From Desulfomonilaceae bacterium (GTDB taxonomy: Bacteria > Desulfobacterota > Desulfomonilia > Desulfomonilales > Desulfomonilaceae): a stretch of DNA of 64,000 bases. Shown piece by piece: positions 8,133 to 17,399 of the stretch. The notes beneath the pieces were generated by a model. That model worked only from the letters and a program-made list of their open reading frames with translations, ran no database searches and had not been told where the DNA came from. The stretch spans positions 1 to 64,000 of the forward strand of contig JBAZSD010000009.1 of the NCBI GenBank assembly GCA_041662605.1, read 5' to 3'. Each line of letters opens with the position of its first letter. Positions within the stretch are counted from its first letter, which is position 1. A program made the position numbers and the translations under genes.

Positions 8133-9017
8133 TCAGAACGAGCCCAGGATAACAATCATTCCATTAATGAGATAAAACGAACGCACCGCAGACCCCTGGT
8201 CGTGAAGTTCTTTCCAGTCTTCCGTTGAACGTATCATCTTGTCTATCTTGATGCCCTGCAGGACCGTCAACACCGATGCGATTGCTATTGGGCCCAATAT
8301 GCCGAACTTTACAAGCGCGACAATAGACATCACAGACGCAAACGTGAAGGCCCTAACCCCCCATATAGCGGCAGGCTTGCCAAGCCTTACGGCCAATGTC
8401 ATCTTGCCGACAGCCCTATCTTCGGGAATATCTGAGAGAGATTGATAATATAGAATCATCGCGACCATGATCCCGACAGGAATCGATACCCAGAGCGCCT
8501 TTGCGGTAAAATGGCCGGCAAGGGCCGCATTTGTCCCTACAACCATTATGGGTCCCATGTTTATCCCGACAAATAGTTCACCCAAACCGTAATACCCGTA
8601 TCTAATAGGTGGAGCCGTATAGAACAAGCTCGAAGCAAAGGCTACAATGATCAGAATTGCGAGTTCCCAGACCTTGGAAAGCCACAGGATCCACACTCCG
8701 CAAAAGAAAGAGATCACATATAGGCATATTATGGCGGTTTTTATTTGTTGGGGATTTATCTTTCCTTCCTGGATTACACGACTACCGCCTATGGAAGCTC
8801 CGTCATCAACTCCTTCGAAAAAATCGAAGTAATCATTCGAAAGATTTGTGGCGAGATGCACCATGAATGACGCCAAAAGGACAAGCAACCATCTCCCGAA
8901 ATTCCATTCACCCATACTATAGGAAACTGAAGCCCCTAGTCCCAGCGGTATTAAGGTCGCTACAAAAAATGGCGCGCGGCTAGCCTGAACCCACGCTTTG
9001 AAAGAACCTCCGTTCAT
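8133..9017 (-). CDS. menA: UbiA-family prenyltransferase, MenA-like
   Basis: A 294-residue polytopic membrane enzyme expected to join a polyprenyl chain to a dihydroxynaphthoate. The first Asp-rich motif is NLSNDYFD (58-65) followed by FFEGVDDG, and the second is SLSDIPEDRAVGK near residue 195; both bind the prenyl diphosphate through magnesium. This pattern matches MenA rather than UbiA or heme O synthase, though MqnP of the futalosine route cannot be excluded. Its ATG overlaps the menG stop (ATGA), and it is the last gene of the tetR-ABC-menG-menA operon. Confidence 0.88.
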   Translation of the reverse strand: MNGGSFKAWVQASRAPFFVATLIPLGLGASVSYSMGEWNFGRWLLVLLASFMVHLATNLSNDYFDFFEGVDDGASIGGSRVIQEGKINPQQIKTAIICLYVISFFCGVWILWLSKVWELAILIIVAFASSLFYTAPPIRYGYYGLGELFVGINMGPIMVVGTNAALAGHFTAKALWVSIPVGIMVAMILYYQSLSDIPEDRAVGKMTLAVRLGKPAAIWGVRAFTFASVMSIVALVKFGILGPIAIASVLTVLQGIKIDKMIRSTEDWKELHDQGSAVRSFYLINGMIVILGSF

Positions 9018-9742
9018 TCGACTGTACCTTCGTGTAAATATGTTAATCCAAATGTCAGGGGAAATTTATTGATTGACGTAAAACCAGCGGATTCAAATAG
9101 ATCGCTCAACTCGTCGGGAGTCAGGAAATCCTGAATAGAGTCCGGTAAGTATCTGTACGCGGCCCTGTTTCCAGATATTATTCCACCAAGGATTGGTATC
9201 ATGTTGTTGAGATACCACTTAAAAAAATTTTTCAGGCGTAGATTTTTGGGGAACGTCATTTCAAGGGCTATGACCTTCCCACCCTTTTTCACAACGCGTC
9301 CCATCTCCTTCAAGGCTGACAATCGATCCGGGATGTTGCGAAGTCCGAAAGCTATAGTCGCGCTGTCGAACTCATTTGAGTTAAATGGCAACCTTGTCGC
9401 GTCTGCGGCTGAGTAGTCTATTTTTTGGTCAAGCCTTTTGGCTTTTGTCTTTTTTTGCGCCAGCCTCATCATTTTTTCTACAAAGTCCACTCCGACCACC
9501 TCAATGTCGAGACTGCTTTCTGCGATTGCGATCGCAAGGTCCCCTGTGCCCGTGGCCACATCCAGTATTTTCCGCGCGTTGTCGGGGATCCTTTCCACCG
9601 CGAATTTTCTCCAGGCTACGTCTCTGCGTCCGGACATGATCCTGTTGAGCAGGTCATAGTGGGGTGTAATCGTGTTAAATATGCTCTTGACGGCTGATAT
9701 TCGTTCATCCGGTGTCCACCTTTTGAGTGGCTTAGATTTCAT
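9014..9742 (-). CDS. menG: Demethylmenaquinone methyltransferase
   Basis: A SAM-dependent methyltransferase of the UbiE/MenG family, last step of menaquinone synthesis. Family motifs are ITPHYDLLNRIMSG (26-38), SAM-binding DVATGTGD (61-68), and the second signature FGLRNIPDR. About 242 residues is standard. I prefer the ATG at 9742, which overlaps the permease stop as ATGA and has GGAG six bases upstream; ATG 9754 is the alternative. Translational coupling to both the permease and menA shows that the transporter and the quinone genes are one unit. Confidence 0.92.
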   Translation of the reverse strand: MKSKPLKRWTPDERISAVKSIFNTITPHYDLLNRIMSGRRDVAWRKFAVERIPDNARKILDVATGTGDLAIAIAESSLDIEVVGVDFVEKMMRLAQKKTKAKRLDQKIDYSAADATRLPFNSNEFDSATIAFGLRNIPDRLSALKEMGRVVKKGGKVIALEMTFPKNLRLKNFFKWYLNNMIPILGGIISGNRAAYRYLPDSIQDFLTPDELSDLFESAGFTSINKFPLTFGLTYLHEGTVE

Positions 9743-10479
9743 AGTCGGCTCCATCGACAGTAAACTTTTTCAAGGATATCAAAGGTCTCGTACAAGATGA
9801 CCCCCATCAATGCCAGGACAACTATCCCAACATAGATTTGGGGAATGTCCGCCCTTCCCCAGGCGTCAAGAATGTAGAAACCCATCCCATACCGAGTACC
9901 CAGTGATTCGACAAAAAATAGAACGGCAACAACTGTTCCGGTCGCTATTCTCAATGCGGTAAACACTGCCGGCAGGGTTGCGGGCCATATCACGTGCGCA
10001 AAAAGATCAAAGCGATTCCCACCCAGGCTTCGCAGAGCATGCTTGGCGGACCGACTCACGTTTTTTGCCGCGTCCCTGGTTGTAATAAGAAGTTGAAAAA
10101 ACAGAATTAGAGAAAGCATCATTATCTTGCTCAAGTCCCCCAGACCGAATATAAGCAGAGCGAGAGGCAAGAACACAATTTTGGGAACGGGATAAGTTAA
10201 ATAAATTAAAGGCTTGGCTATCCTGTCGGCCTTGCTGTTCGAACCCAGGTACAGCCCCAGTGGAACTCCGACAAAGAATGATATAACGAGAGCCGCTATA
10301 ATCCTGAACGTAGACGCTCCAATATGTCCCCAAAACCTGGTGGCGCCAGCCTCATAAAACAGGGTCCTGAACGTTACCCAAGGGGATGACATAGCGTTTT
10401 CTCCACCAATCCAGGCTCCCAACTGCCAAAGGCCAAGTAATACCAGCACACCCCAAAGGTAATCCCTTGGACGACTCAA
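9739..10479 (-). CDS. ABC transporter permease, TauC/SsuC type
   Basis: A 246-residue membrane protein with about six segments. It has the binding-protein-dependent permease EAA-type loop near SLGGNRFDLFAHVIWPATLPAVFTALRI, read across two segments, which docks the ATPase. The family moves sulfonates, nitrate, thiamine precursors or aromatic acids. It overlaps the ATPase by 4 bp upstream and menG by a few bases downstream. The substrate is not shown by the sequence. Confidence 0.88.
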   Translation of the reverse strand: MSRPRDYLWGVLVLLGLWQLGAWIGGENAMSSPWVTFRTLFYEAGATRFWGHIGASTFRIIAALVISFFVGVPLGLYLGSNSKADRIAKPLIYLTYPVPKIVFLPLALLIFGLGDLSKIMMLSLILFFQLLITTRDAAKNVSRSAKHALRSLGGNRFDLFAHVIWPATLPAVFTALRIATGTVVAVLFFVESLGTRYGMGFYILDAWGRADIPQIYVGIVVLALMGVILYETFDILEKVYCRWSRL

Positions 10480-11234
10480 GCCACGCCCTCCAGTTTACGC
10501 CTCACATTGTCACACACGTGGTAAAACTGCTCGGACCCGTGATAGTCCTTGTCGCATGCTCCTGGATTGACGATGATGTTGCTGATAGCGCCAGGGGAAT
10601 CCCTCATGACTATGATCCTTTTCCCCAACCGGGCGGCTTCTTCGATGTTGTGTGTTACCAGGATCATGCTGAAACCTCTCCTACGCCACGCTTGAGCCAA
10701 AAGTCCCTGGAGGCGCTCCCGATTCAGTGTATCCAGCGCAGCGAATGGTTCATCCAGGAGCAGCAAGGCAGGGTTCAAAATGAATGCCCTGGCTAATGCG
10801 ACTCGCTGTTTTTGACCACCTGAGAGTCGTTGAGGGTAGTCATCTATCTTTGAACTAATGTCCAATTCGTTGAGGAGTTCGTGCAGGCGACGCTCATTGA
10901 CAGGCTCTTTGCGGATTTTCAAACCAAGTTCAATGTTTTGTCGGACAGTTTTCCATGGAAACAAACCATAATCCTGAAGCACCAAAGCGGCCTCCCTCGG
11001 GGGACCATCCAACTTCCTCCCTTTGAAAAAGACTGAACCGCCTGTAGGTTTTTCCAACCCGGCCAGAACTAATAGCAGCGTCGATTTTCCACACCCTGAA
11101 GGTCCAACGATAGCTACAGTCTCCGAGGTTCCAAGAGTGAAACTGATTTCGGAAAGCGCTTCTGTAGGACCTATGTCCGTATCGTACGTCTTGCTTACCC
11201 GGTCTAGAAAAGCAAGTTCAGGGTAGAAATTCAC
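10476..11234 (-). CDS. ABC transporter ATPase, TauB/SsuB type
   Basis: A 252-residue ATPase: Walker A GPSGCGKST, Q-loop LVLQDYGLFPW, signature LSGGQKQR, Walker B LLLLDEPFAALD and the switch histidine in VTHNIEEA. It powers the importer formed with the adjacent permease and binding protein. Its start overlaps the 3' end of the binding-protein gene by 17 bp. Confidence 0.92.
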   Translation of the reverse strand: MNFYPELAFLDRVSKTYDTDIGPTEALSEISFTLGTSETVAIVGPSGCGKSTLLLVLAGLEKPTGGSVFFKGRKLDGPPREAALVLQDYGLFPWKTVRQNIELGLKIRKEPVNERRLHELLNELDISSKIDDYPQRLSGGQKQRVALARAFILNPALLLLDEPFAALDTLNRERLQGLLAQAWRRRGFSMILVTHNIEEAARLGKRIIVMRDSPGAISNIIVNPGACDKDYHGSEQFYHVCDNVRRKLEGVA

Positions 11235-12171
11235 CGTTCACTACCTGTTCGTATTTTATTCCAGTATGAATGACTCCCTTTTGATTAAGCCAAGCGCCGA
11301 TATTCTCAAGGCAATCCCGATCCGGCGGGGCCAACTTGGGAAACTTTGGGACAGGGTATTTCATTTTGAGGGCTTCAGGTAGCCTGACTTTTTCCACCAT
11401 TATATCCCTTACAGAGTCTGGATTACTGTTTATAAGTGTGTTGGCGTCACTGATCACCTTCAGAAAGACCTTGACCAATTCGGGATTCTTCTTGATAAAT
11501 TCCTGTGAAAAAACCAATACGGTCTGACTCTCTCCCAGGCCGGAATCATCCGCTAAAAGTTTAGCGCCCTTTGATATCGCGACCGACACAAGAGGTTCAG
11601 GCAAAACCGCCGCATCGAGACGTCCCGTAAGAAGCGCCTGGAACCGTAAGCCAATATTCTTAAATTCGATAGTGTTAATATTGTCTTTTGTTATCCCTGC
11701 TTGCATCTGCAATTTGTCGTTGACCAAGTCAATCACCGAATTTGAAGAGATAGCTACCGAAGCGCCGGCCAAGCCCTTCAATTCATTGATGGCGCTCCCT
11801 GGTTTGACCATTATCCCGAACATCCTCCGGTCGTATCTGGTGTCATAGTTCTTGGCGACCACAACGATGTCGCGACCATTGGCCTTTAGAACAAGGGGAG
11901 TAACCAGATCAGCAAAACAGCCGTCCAGGCTTCCTGAGGCTAATGCGACGTCCTTTTCACCCGCCGTATTAAATAGTATCAAGTCAACGTTCAAGCCGTT
12001 TTTTGAGAAAAGCCCTTTGGATTCGGCGACAAAAAACGGCAGAGCCTGGAGCGCGGGTAAGACTCCAAACCTTATTAGAGGTTTCTCCTGGGCTGCGATG
12101 TTGGTCGAGGAAACAGCAATCAAAACAAATGTGATCAAGGAACGTAATACTATCCGAAACTTGGATCCCAT
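11218..12171 (-). CDS. Periplasmic binding protein, NMT1/SsuA type
   Basis: A 317-residue solute-binding protein with a signal peptide ending near NIAAQEK and the family opening IRFGVLPALQALPFFVAESKG. The two-lobed fold binds small organic ligands (sulfonates, thiamine precursors, nitrate, aromatic acids). AAAGGAG precedes the ATG by 9 bases. It is the second gene of the operon, 6 bp after tetR. Given menG and menA downstream, a naphthoate-like quinone precursor is an attractive but unproven ligand. Confidence 0.85.
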   Translation of the reverse strand: MGSKFRIVLRSLITFVLIAVSSTNIAAQEKPLIRFGVLPALQALPFFVAESKGLFSKNGLNVDLILFNTAGEKDVALASGSLDGCFADLVTPLVLKANGRDIVVVAKNYDTRYDRRMFGIMVKPGSAINELKGLAGASVAISSNSVIDLVNDKLQMQAGITKDNINTIEFKNIGLRFQALLTGRLDAAVLPEPLVSVAISKGAKLLADDSGLGESQTVLVFSQEFIKKNPELVKVFLKVISDANTLINSNPDSVRDIMVEKVRLPEALKMKYPVPKFPKLAPPDRDCLENIGAWLNQKGVIHTGIKYEQVVNGEFLP

Positions 12172-12177
12172 TTATCG

Positions 12178-12852
12178 TTACTCCTTTGCATGATCCTGGT
12201 TCGAGACTCCATTTTTGACAAAATCCACTACGCTGTTTATCCACAGGTCCCGCCGTGCGGCATCCGCCTTATAGAGTCCGGAAGACTGACCAATGAAGTC
12301 GGAATAATATGCGCGCATCAACGTTTCGAGTAGGCTGTTCATGATGAATGAGAGCTTTTCAAGACGAATATCGGACCTTAGTTCACCCTTTTTCTGGGCC
12401 TCGTACAATAACTCTCCCAAGAAACGTTCAGCGCGTTCTCTCAGCTCAAGAACCTGCTCCGTTCCAGAGGGCGCTTCTCCCGATTGTAAGAGATGAAAAT
12501 AGATTCTTGCCATTTGAGGGTGCTTATCTATGAAAAGAAATCCGGATCGGATAAGCGTCTCCAATCGATCAAAAAATGATTTACCTTCCGTTTCATCGCG
12601 GACGTTTTTCAAATAATCCTTTACCAGCAAAGACGATGCGCTGACAGTGGCTGTGAACAAGAGAGGCTTGGATGCAAAGTATTGGAAAAGGCTTCCTTTG
12701 CTGATACCGGCGATTTTCACAATTTTGTTTACTGACGCCTTCCGATATCCATTTTCAGCAAACTCGGATATGGCAGAATCTATTATCTTCTCTCTTTTCT
12801 GCGGTTGCAGTTTCTGAAAAATTTCAGTTCCGATTTCCAGGAGATATTTCAT
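12178..12852 (-). CDS. TetR-family regulator of the ABC-men operon
   Basis: A 224-residue repressor. The N-terminal helix-turn-helix reads IIDSAISEFAENGYRKASVNKIVKIAGISKGSLFQYF; the rest is a helical ligand-binding domain with no recognised subgroup. It is the first gene of the operon, so it probably controls itself and the transport and quinone genes. A perfect 20-bp palindrome 44 bp upstream of the start is the likely operator. Confidence 0.85.
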   Translation of the reverse strand: MKYLLEIGTEIFQKLQPQKREKIIDSAISEFAENGYRKASVNKIVKIAGISKGSLFQYFASKPLLFTATVSASSLLVKDYLKNVRDETEGKSFFDRLETLIRSGFLFIDKHPQMARIYFHLLQSGEAPSGTEQVLELRERAERFLGELLYEAQKKGELRSDIRLEKLSFIMNSLLETLMRAYYSDFIGQSSGLYKADAARRDLWINSVVDFVKNGVSNQDHAKE

Positions 12853-12895
12853 AAGTATCGTATCGATTAAACGGAAAGTTGAAATTAAGCGCTCG

Positions 12896-12915
12896 GAATG
12901 ACCGCATGGTCATTC
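12896..12915. promoter_or_regulatory. Palindromic operator candidate (TetR-type)
   Basis: GAATGACC-GCAT-GGTCATTC is a perfect inverted repeat with 8-bp arms and a 4-bp centre, the size and form usual for TetR-family sites. It lies between the divergent tetR operon and glgP, 44 bp from the tetR start, so binding could block transcription of the operon. Confidence 0.6.
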
Positions 12916-12965
12916 TAGCGTCTCGAACCTATTCCTGCAACTATTTTGAATCTTCCCCATTGAGC

Positions 12966-12995
12966 TTGACACATTCAAAGCCTTCTTGATAAAAA
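12966..12995 (+). promoter_or_regulatory. Putative promoter for glgP
   Basis: TTGACA (12966-12971) and TAAAAA (12990-12995) are 18 bp apart, 66 bp ahead of the glgP start. Confidence 0.5.
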
Positions 12996-13061
12996 CTTCA
13001 AAATACTATCATTCCGAAATTCTCTTCCGATCCAGTTTTTACCCGATTTGCATGAGGTGAG

Positions 13062-15626
13062 ATGATGAAACTCCGCCACCTGATCGTTAAACCCGATCTG
13101 CCGGACGAGTTACAACCCCTTAGAATTATTGCCATGAACACGTGGTTCACATGGAACCCTGAAGCCAACCGACTTTTTCAGTCTCTCGATCCGGACCTGT
13201 GGGAAAAACACGGTCACAATCCAATAATGCTATTGTCACAACTCAAGGAAACCAGGATACGCGAGATTCTCGCGGACAACGTTTTAATAGACAGGGTGAG
13301 GGACTTAGAACGGTCATTTGATAACTATGTGAGTAATATAGAAAATTATTCTTTCAACCTTGAGCGCCCGATTGACTATCGTATCGCCTATTTCAGCATG
13401 GAATACGGGATTGCGGAATGTTTGCCGATTTATTCAGGAGGATTGGGCATTTTAGCCGGAGATCACCTCAAGAGCGCATCAAACTTGTGTTTCCCACTAA
13501 TAGGGTTGGGACTTTTGTATCAAAAGGGCTATTTCAGGCAATACCTAAACATCGATGGCTGGCAGCAGGAGTCCTATCTTGATAATGACTTCTACAACAT
13601 GCCTCTGGCGCCCGTAAGTGATGGGGCAGGCGGGCAACTCTCTTTCGATCTGGAAGTGGATGGATCTATAGTAAAGATTCTTATATGGAAGGTTCAGGTG
13701 GGCAGGATTCCGTTATATCTCCTGGATTCCTCCCATTCGTCGAATTCCGAAGCGGCAAGGCGCATAACCGCTGAATTGTACGGCGGAGACCTCGAAATGC
13801 GCATGAAACAGGAAATAGTCTTGGGCATAGGAGGAGCCCGTGCGCTTCACATACTGGGTCTCTGGCCATTCGTTTATCATTTGAATGAGGGCCACGCTGC
13901 TTTCGCTGCGCTAGAACGCATAAGACAATCGATGGTTACTTACAAGACATCATTTGAAATCGCAATGGAGGCTGTCACCGCGTCTACCGTATTCACCACG
14001 CATACTCCCGTGCCAGCGGGGATAGATCTTTTCCCCCAGGAGCTAATCCACAAATACTTCCGAAAATACATGGACTCACTGGGCATGACCGTCAAGGACC
14101 TCCTTGATCTCGGATGCGCCAATCCGGAAGACAGAACTTCTCCGTTTTCCATGGCTGTTTTGGCTCTTCGACTTTCACGAGGCGTGAACGCGGTCAGCAA
14201 ACTTCATGGAGATGTCTCGAAGAAAATGTGGCGATCACTTTGGCCACATATAGAAGAAGACGATGTGCCCATAGGCTATGTAACCAATGGTGTCCACATA
14301 CCATCGTATCTTTCCAAAGAAATGTCGGATCTGTTTGACAGGTATCTGGGTGAGGGATGGATTGAAGAACCCGACAATACCAAAATATGGTCGAGGGTAT
14401 ACAACATACCACATGAACAGCTTTGGACAGTGCACGAGACTCGCAGGGAGAGGCTCGTAAATTTCTGTCGCCGTAGGTTCATGAAACAGATGACTTCCGG
14501 TGGAGGTTCTACGTTGGACAAGAAAAGGGCCCGGGAATATTTGAATCCAGAGGCTCTTACCATCGGTTTTGCCAGGAGATTCGCTCCATACAAAAGAGCC
14601 GGCTTGATTTTATCGGACCCTGACCGACTTCTGAAAATCATGTCTGACAAGAGACGGCCTGTGCAGTTTATTTTTGCCGGCAAAGCGCATCCAAAGGATA
14701 TGCTCGGTAAGGAGATAATCAAGAAAGTAGTTCATCAGTCTAGATCCGAAGGTTTCTGCAGAAACCTGGTTTTTGTCGAAGACTATGACATAAATGTCGC
14801 TCGCTATCTTGTCCAGGGCTGTGATTTGTGGCTGAACACTCCGAAAAGACCTAAGGAAGCGTGTGGAACTTCGGGTATGAAGGCTGCGGCCAATGGAGTC
14901 TTGAACTTCAGCATCCTGGATGGATGGTGGCCCGAAGCTTACGATGGAACAAACGGTTGGATCATCGGGACGGACGAAGAATCCCCCGATTCTGAAGATC
15001 AGGACAGAATAGACGCAGAACAGATATACGACCTGTTGGAATATGAAATTGTTCCGCTGTTTTTTGACCGTGGTCCGGATGGGTTGCCTCATGCGTGGAT
15101 TGAGAAAATGAAAAACAGCATGGCAAAGATTTGTGGGTATTTTAATTCTCACCGCATGATTGAACAATATATGGAAGAGTATTACCTCCAGGCAGGGCTG
15201 GCTCACCAAATTCTCGGAGAAAATCGTCTAACTCGAGGAGCTGAGTTGAGTGAATGGAAAAAACGGGTTCGATCTTTGTGGAAGGATGTAAGAGTCCTCG
15301 ATGTCTCAGCGCCCACCGGGGATAGAGTTTCCCTAGGGCAAACCCTAGAAGTTACAGCCTCTATTCAGCTTGGAAAGCTGCGAGATGAAGAGGTGATTGT
15401 AGACTTATGTCACGGAACCGTCGGTAAGGATGACAATTCTGAACGTTTGACACACCGCAATATCACGGCAATGTCGAGTGAAGCACAGCTTTCCGACGGG
15501 GTTTGGCGTTTCAAAGGAACTATTCATTGTGAAGAAACCGGGGTTTTCGCTTACTACCTTAGGGTTCTGCCTTTTCATCCATACCTCTTTAGCCCTCTAT
15601 CAATGAACCTGGTATCCTGGGGATAG
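13062..15626 (+). CDS. glgP: Alpha-glucan (glycogen) phosphorylase
   Basis: A GT35 enzyme that releases glucose 1-phosphate from glycogen-type glucans, using pyridoxal phosphate. The 854-residue form with the N-terminal extension LRIIAMNTWFTWNPEANRLF belongs to the shorter Thermotoga/archaeal-type group. Catalytic landmarks are YFSMEYGI, YSGGLGILAGDH, HLNEGHAAF, TTHTPVPAG, GFARRFAPYKRA, and the PLP-lysine site GTSGMKAA with Lys607. TGAGGTGAG precedes tandem ATGs. The family is present singly here; no glycogen synthase or branching enzyme is adjacent. Confidence 0.93.
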   Translation: MMKLRHLIVKPDLPDELQPLRIIAMNTWFTWNPEANRLFQSLDPDLWEKHGHNPIMLLSQLKETRIREILADNVLIDRVRDLERSFDNYVSNIENYSFNLERPIDYRIAYFSMEYGIAECLPIYSGGLGILAGDHLKSASNLCFPLIGLGLLYQKGYFRQYLNIDGWQQESYLDNDFYNMPLAPVSDGAGGQLSFDLEVDGSIVKILIWKVQVGRIPLYLLDSSHSSNSEAARRITAELYGGDLEMRMKQEIVLGIGGARALHILGLWPFVYHLNEGHAAFAALERIRQSMVTYKTSFEIAMEAVTASTVFTTHTPVPAGIDLFPQELIHKYFRKYMDSLGMTVKDLLDLGCANPEDRTSPFSMAVLALRLSRGVNAVSKLHGDVSKKMWRSLWPHIEEDDVPIGYVTNGVHIPSYLSKEMSDLFDRYLGEGWIEEPDNTKIWSRVYNIPHEQLWTVHETRRERLVNFCRRRFMKQMTSGGGSTLDKKRAREYLNPEALTIGFARRFAPYKRAGLILSDPDRLLKIMSDKRRPVQFIFAGKAHPKDMLGKEIIKKVVHQSRSEGFCRNLVFVEDYDINVARYLVQGCDLWLNTPKRPKEACGTSGMKAAANGVLNFSILDGWWPEAYDGTNGWIIGTDEESPDSEDQDRIDAEQIYDLLEYEIVPLFFDRGPDGLPHAWIEKMKNSMAKICGYFNSHRMIEQYMEEYYLQAGLAHQILGENRLTRGAELSEWKKRVRSLWKDVRVLDVSAPTGDRVSLGQTLEVTASIQLGKLRDEEVIVDLCHGTVGKDDNSERLTHRNITAMSSEAQLSDGVWRFKGTIHCEETGVFAYYLRVLPFHPYLFSPLSMNLVSWG

Positions 15627-15710
15627 TGTTCGAAAATATAAATTGGAAATCGCTTTTTTGTTTGCTCGTACAAGAGCCGAAAAAGTAAGGTGATTTTGGA
15701 GTTCTAACTA

Positions 15711-16865
15711 GTGGGCGCTCTCGACGGAACTAAGGTAATTGATGTCAGCAGGCTCTTGCCTGGGGCTTTTTGTTCAACAATGCTGGCAGATCACGGCGCT
15801 GATGTCACCGTAGTTGAAGCGCCTCGCTTCAGAGAAAACCAGGTGATCGGGGTTGTTCCGATGGTTCGCAGGAACAAGCGTCATATTGCGCTCGACCTTT
15901 CCGGAGAGTCAGGCAAAAATATTTTCTACGAACTAGTGGCGCAAGCTGATGTATTGATCGAGGGATTCAGGCCCGGTATAGCGACAAAGCTGGGTTTAGA
16001 TTACGAGTCCATTTGTAGGGTAAACCCTCGGGTAATTTATTGCTCGATTACAGGGTACGGTCAGGATGGGCCCTTACGACAAAAGGCCGGTCACGATATG
16101 AATTACATGGCATTAGCCGGCATACTGGACCTACTGAGAGACAATCATGGAGAACCCACCCAGCCCAATTTCCAAATGGCTAATCTTTCCGGGAGCCTCT
16201 ACGCGGTCGTAGGCATACTTCTCGCTTTGTTTTCTCGAACCGTCACAGGTAAAGGCCAGTACATTGACGTTTCAATTACCGATGGATTGATCTCTCTGCT
16301 GGCGATTCCTCTTTCTTCTGTTTTTTCAGGATCTTTAATTCCTGGCCGCCCTGACAACAAGTCTCAAGAGACTTACGCTTGTTATCGTCTGTATAGGACA
16401 AAGGATAACCGACATATTTTTGTTGGCCCTTTGGAAGCCCATCTTTGGAAGATTTTGTGCGAGAAACTTGGAAAACCGGAATATACCGAGAAACAGTTTG
16501 ACAGTTCATCCATCCCGGAGGTCAGTCGCGGGCTGCAAGAGATCTTCTCCAGGCGAGACCTTAAAGACTGGATTGAATTCCTGGGTGGGCCTGACTATTG
16601 TGTTTCTCCTTTGAACCGTGTCGAGGACCTTCCTTTCGAGCCCCAATTAATTGAGCGCCAAATGATCCAAAGAAATGATCAGGGTGTGCCAGTTCCGGGA
16701 GTAGCGCCCCGACTTTCGGAAACCCCTGGGTCAATACGAAAAGATTCTTATACCTTTGGGGGTGAGACAATAGAGATACTTACAGAACTTGGCTATTCGA
16801 AAGATTCCATCCTGAAATTGAAAAAGGAAGGCGTTATATGGGCGGCTGACTCAGCAACACTTTAG
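15711..16865 (+). CDS. CaiB/BaiF CoA-transferase or methylacyl-CoA racemase family, catalytic Asp changed
   Basis: A 384-residue family III CoA-transferase relative with a GTG start. Family segments are VIDVSRLLPGAFCSTMLADHGADV, ALDLSGESG, LIEGFRPG, the glycine-rich GYGQDGP, and AGHDMNYMALAG with His128, the last closest to alpha-methylacyl-CoA racemases. The catalytic aspartate of both branches (consensus I-A-D or G-D before the TG/GG loop) aligns with Asn158 in QMANLSGSLYAVVG, so normal covalent or acid-base chemistry would be lost. It is convergent with the liv-type operon. An altered activity or a non-enzymatic CoA-ester binder is possible. Confidence 0.82.
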   Translation: MGALDGTKVIDVSRLLPGAFCSTMLADHGADVTVVEAPRFRENQVIGVVPMVRRNKRHIALDLSGESGKNIFYELVAQADVLIEGFRPGIATKLGLDYESICRVNPRVIYCSITGYGQDGPLRQKAGHDMNYMALAGILDLLRDNHGEPTQPNFQMANLSGSLYAVVGILLALFSRTVTGKGQYIDVSITDGLISLLAIPLSSVFSGSLIPGRPDNKSQETYACYRLYRTKDNRHIFVGPLEAHLWKILCEKLGKPEYTEKQFDSSSIPEVSRGLQEIFSRRDLKDWIEFLGGPDYCVSPLNRVEDLPFEPQLIERQMIQRNDQGVPVPGVAPRLSETPGSIRKDSYTFGGETIEILTELGYSKDSILKLKKEGVIWAADSATL

Positions 16866-16980
16866 AGCCGGCAAGGCTAACATCCAAGATTTTAATCGGG
16901 GGATTGGCGCTCGGCGGTCCTCACCATATCAAGAACATTAACGATAATCACACAATTGCAATTGATGTTAAGAATCAGAG

Positions 16981-17373
16981 TTATTTCACAGTGACTACGG
17001 GGCAGTCTGCATTGAGAATTACGTGCCTGGCATTGGAACCAAAAACGATCTTGCCTACCGGTGAGGTTTTCTTGATCCCTACTATGATCTCATCGACGTC
17101 ATGTTCCTGGGCGAATTGAACGAGGTCTTCCCCGGGAGTGACTCCGCGAACAAGAAGATGTGTCTCTACTGGAATCCCGCTCGCTGAAAAAAACTGCTTC
17201 GTATATTCGAGCCATTCCTTCGCTTGATCAATCTCACCGGCGGTCGTCTGCGATCCCTTTTTCAAGGAGTAAACCACGTAAACATAAGCGTTAAACGCCT
17301 GAGCATGCTTTTTGGCTAAGTTTAAGGCCTCCTTAGCTTGATTGGAGCCGTCATAACCTACAAGAATTTTCAT
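16981..17373 (-). CDS. Universal stress protein (UspA family)
   Basis: A 130-residue single-domain UspA. It starts KILVGYDGSNQAKEAL and ends with the ATP-binding pattern VGIKKTSPVGKIVFGSNARHVI, then CPVVTV. The GxxGx9GS arrangement suggests it binds ATP. A GGGAGGTG ribosome site lies between it and livF, and it is in the same orientation 26 bp downstream, so it is the last gene of the long transport and catabolic series. Confidence 0.88.
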   Translation of the reverse strand: MKILVGYDGSNQAKEALNLAKKHAQAFNAYVYVVYSLKKGSQTTAGEIDQAKEWLEYTKQFFSASGIPVETHLLVRGVTPGEDLVQFAQEHDVDEIIVGIKKTSPVGKIVFGSNARHVILNADCPVVTVK

Positions 17374-17399
17374 GAGCCCACCTCCCTTAGGATCAAGGT

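Noticed and set aside
14610..15209. A 199-codon frame on the minus strand
   Set aside because: It is opposite the glgP catalytic core, which has the PLP site; no independent support.
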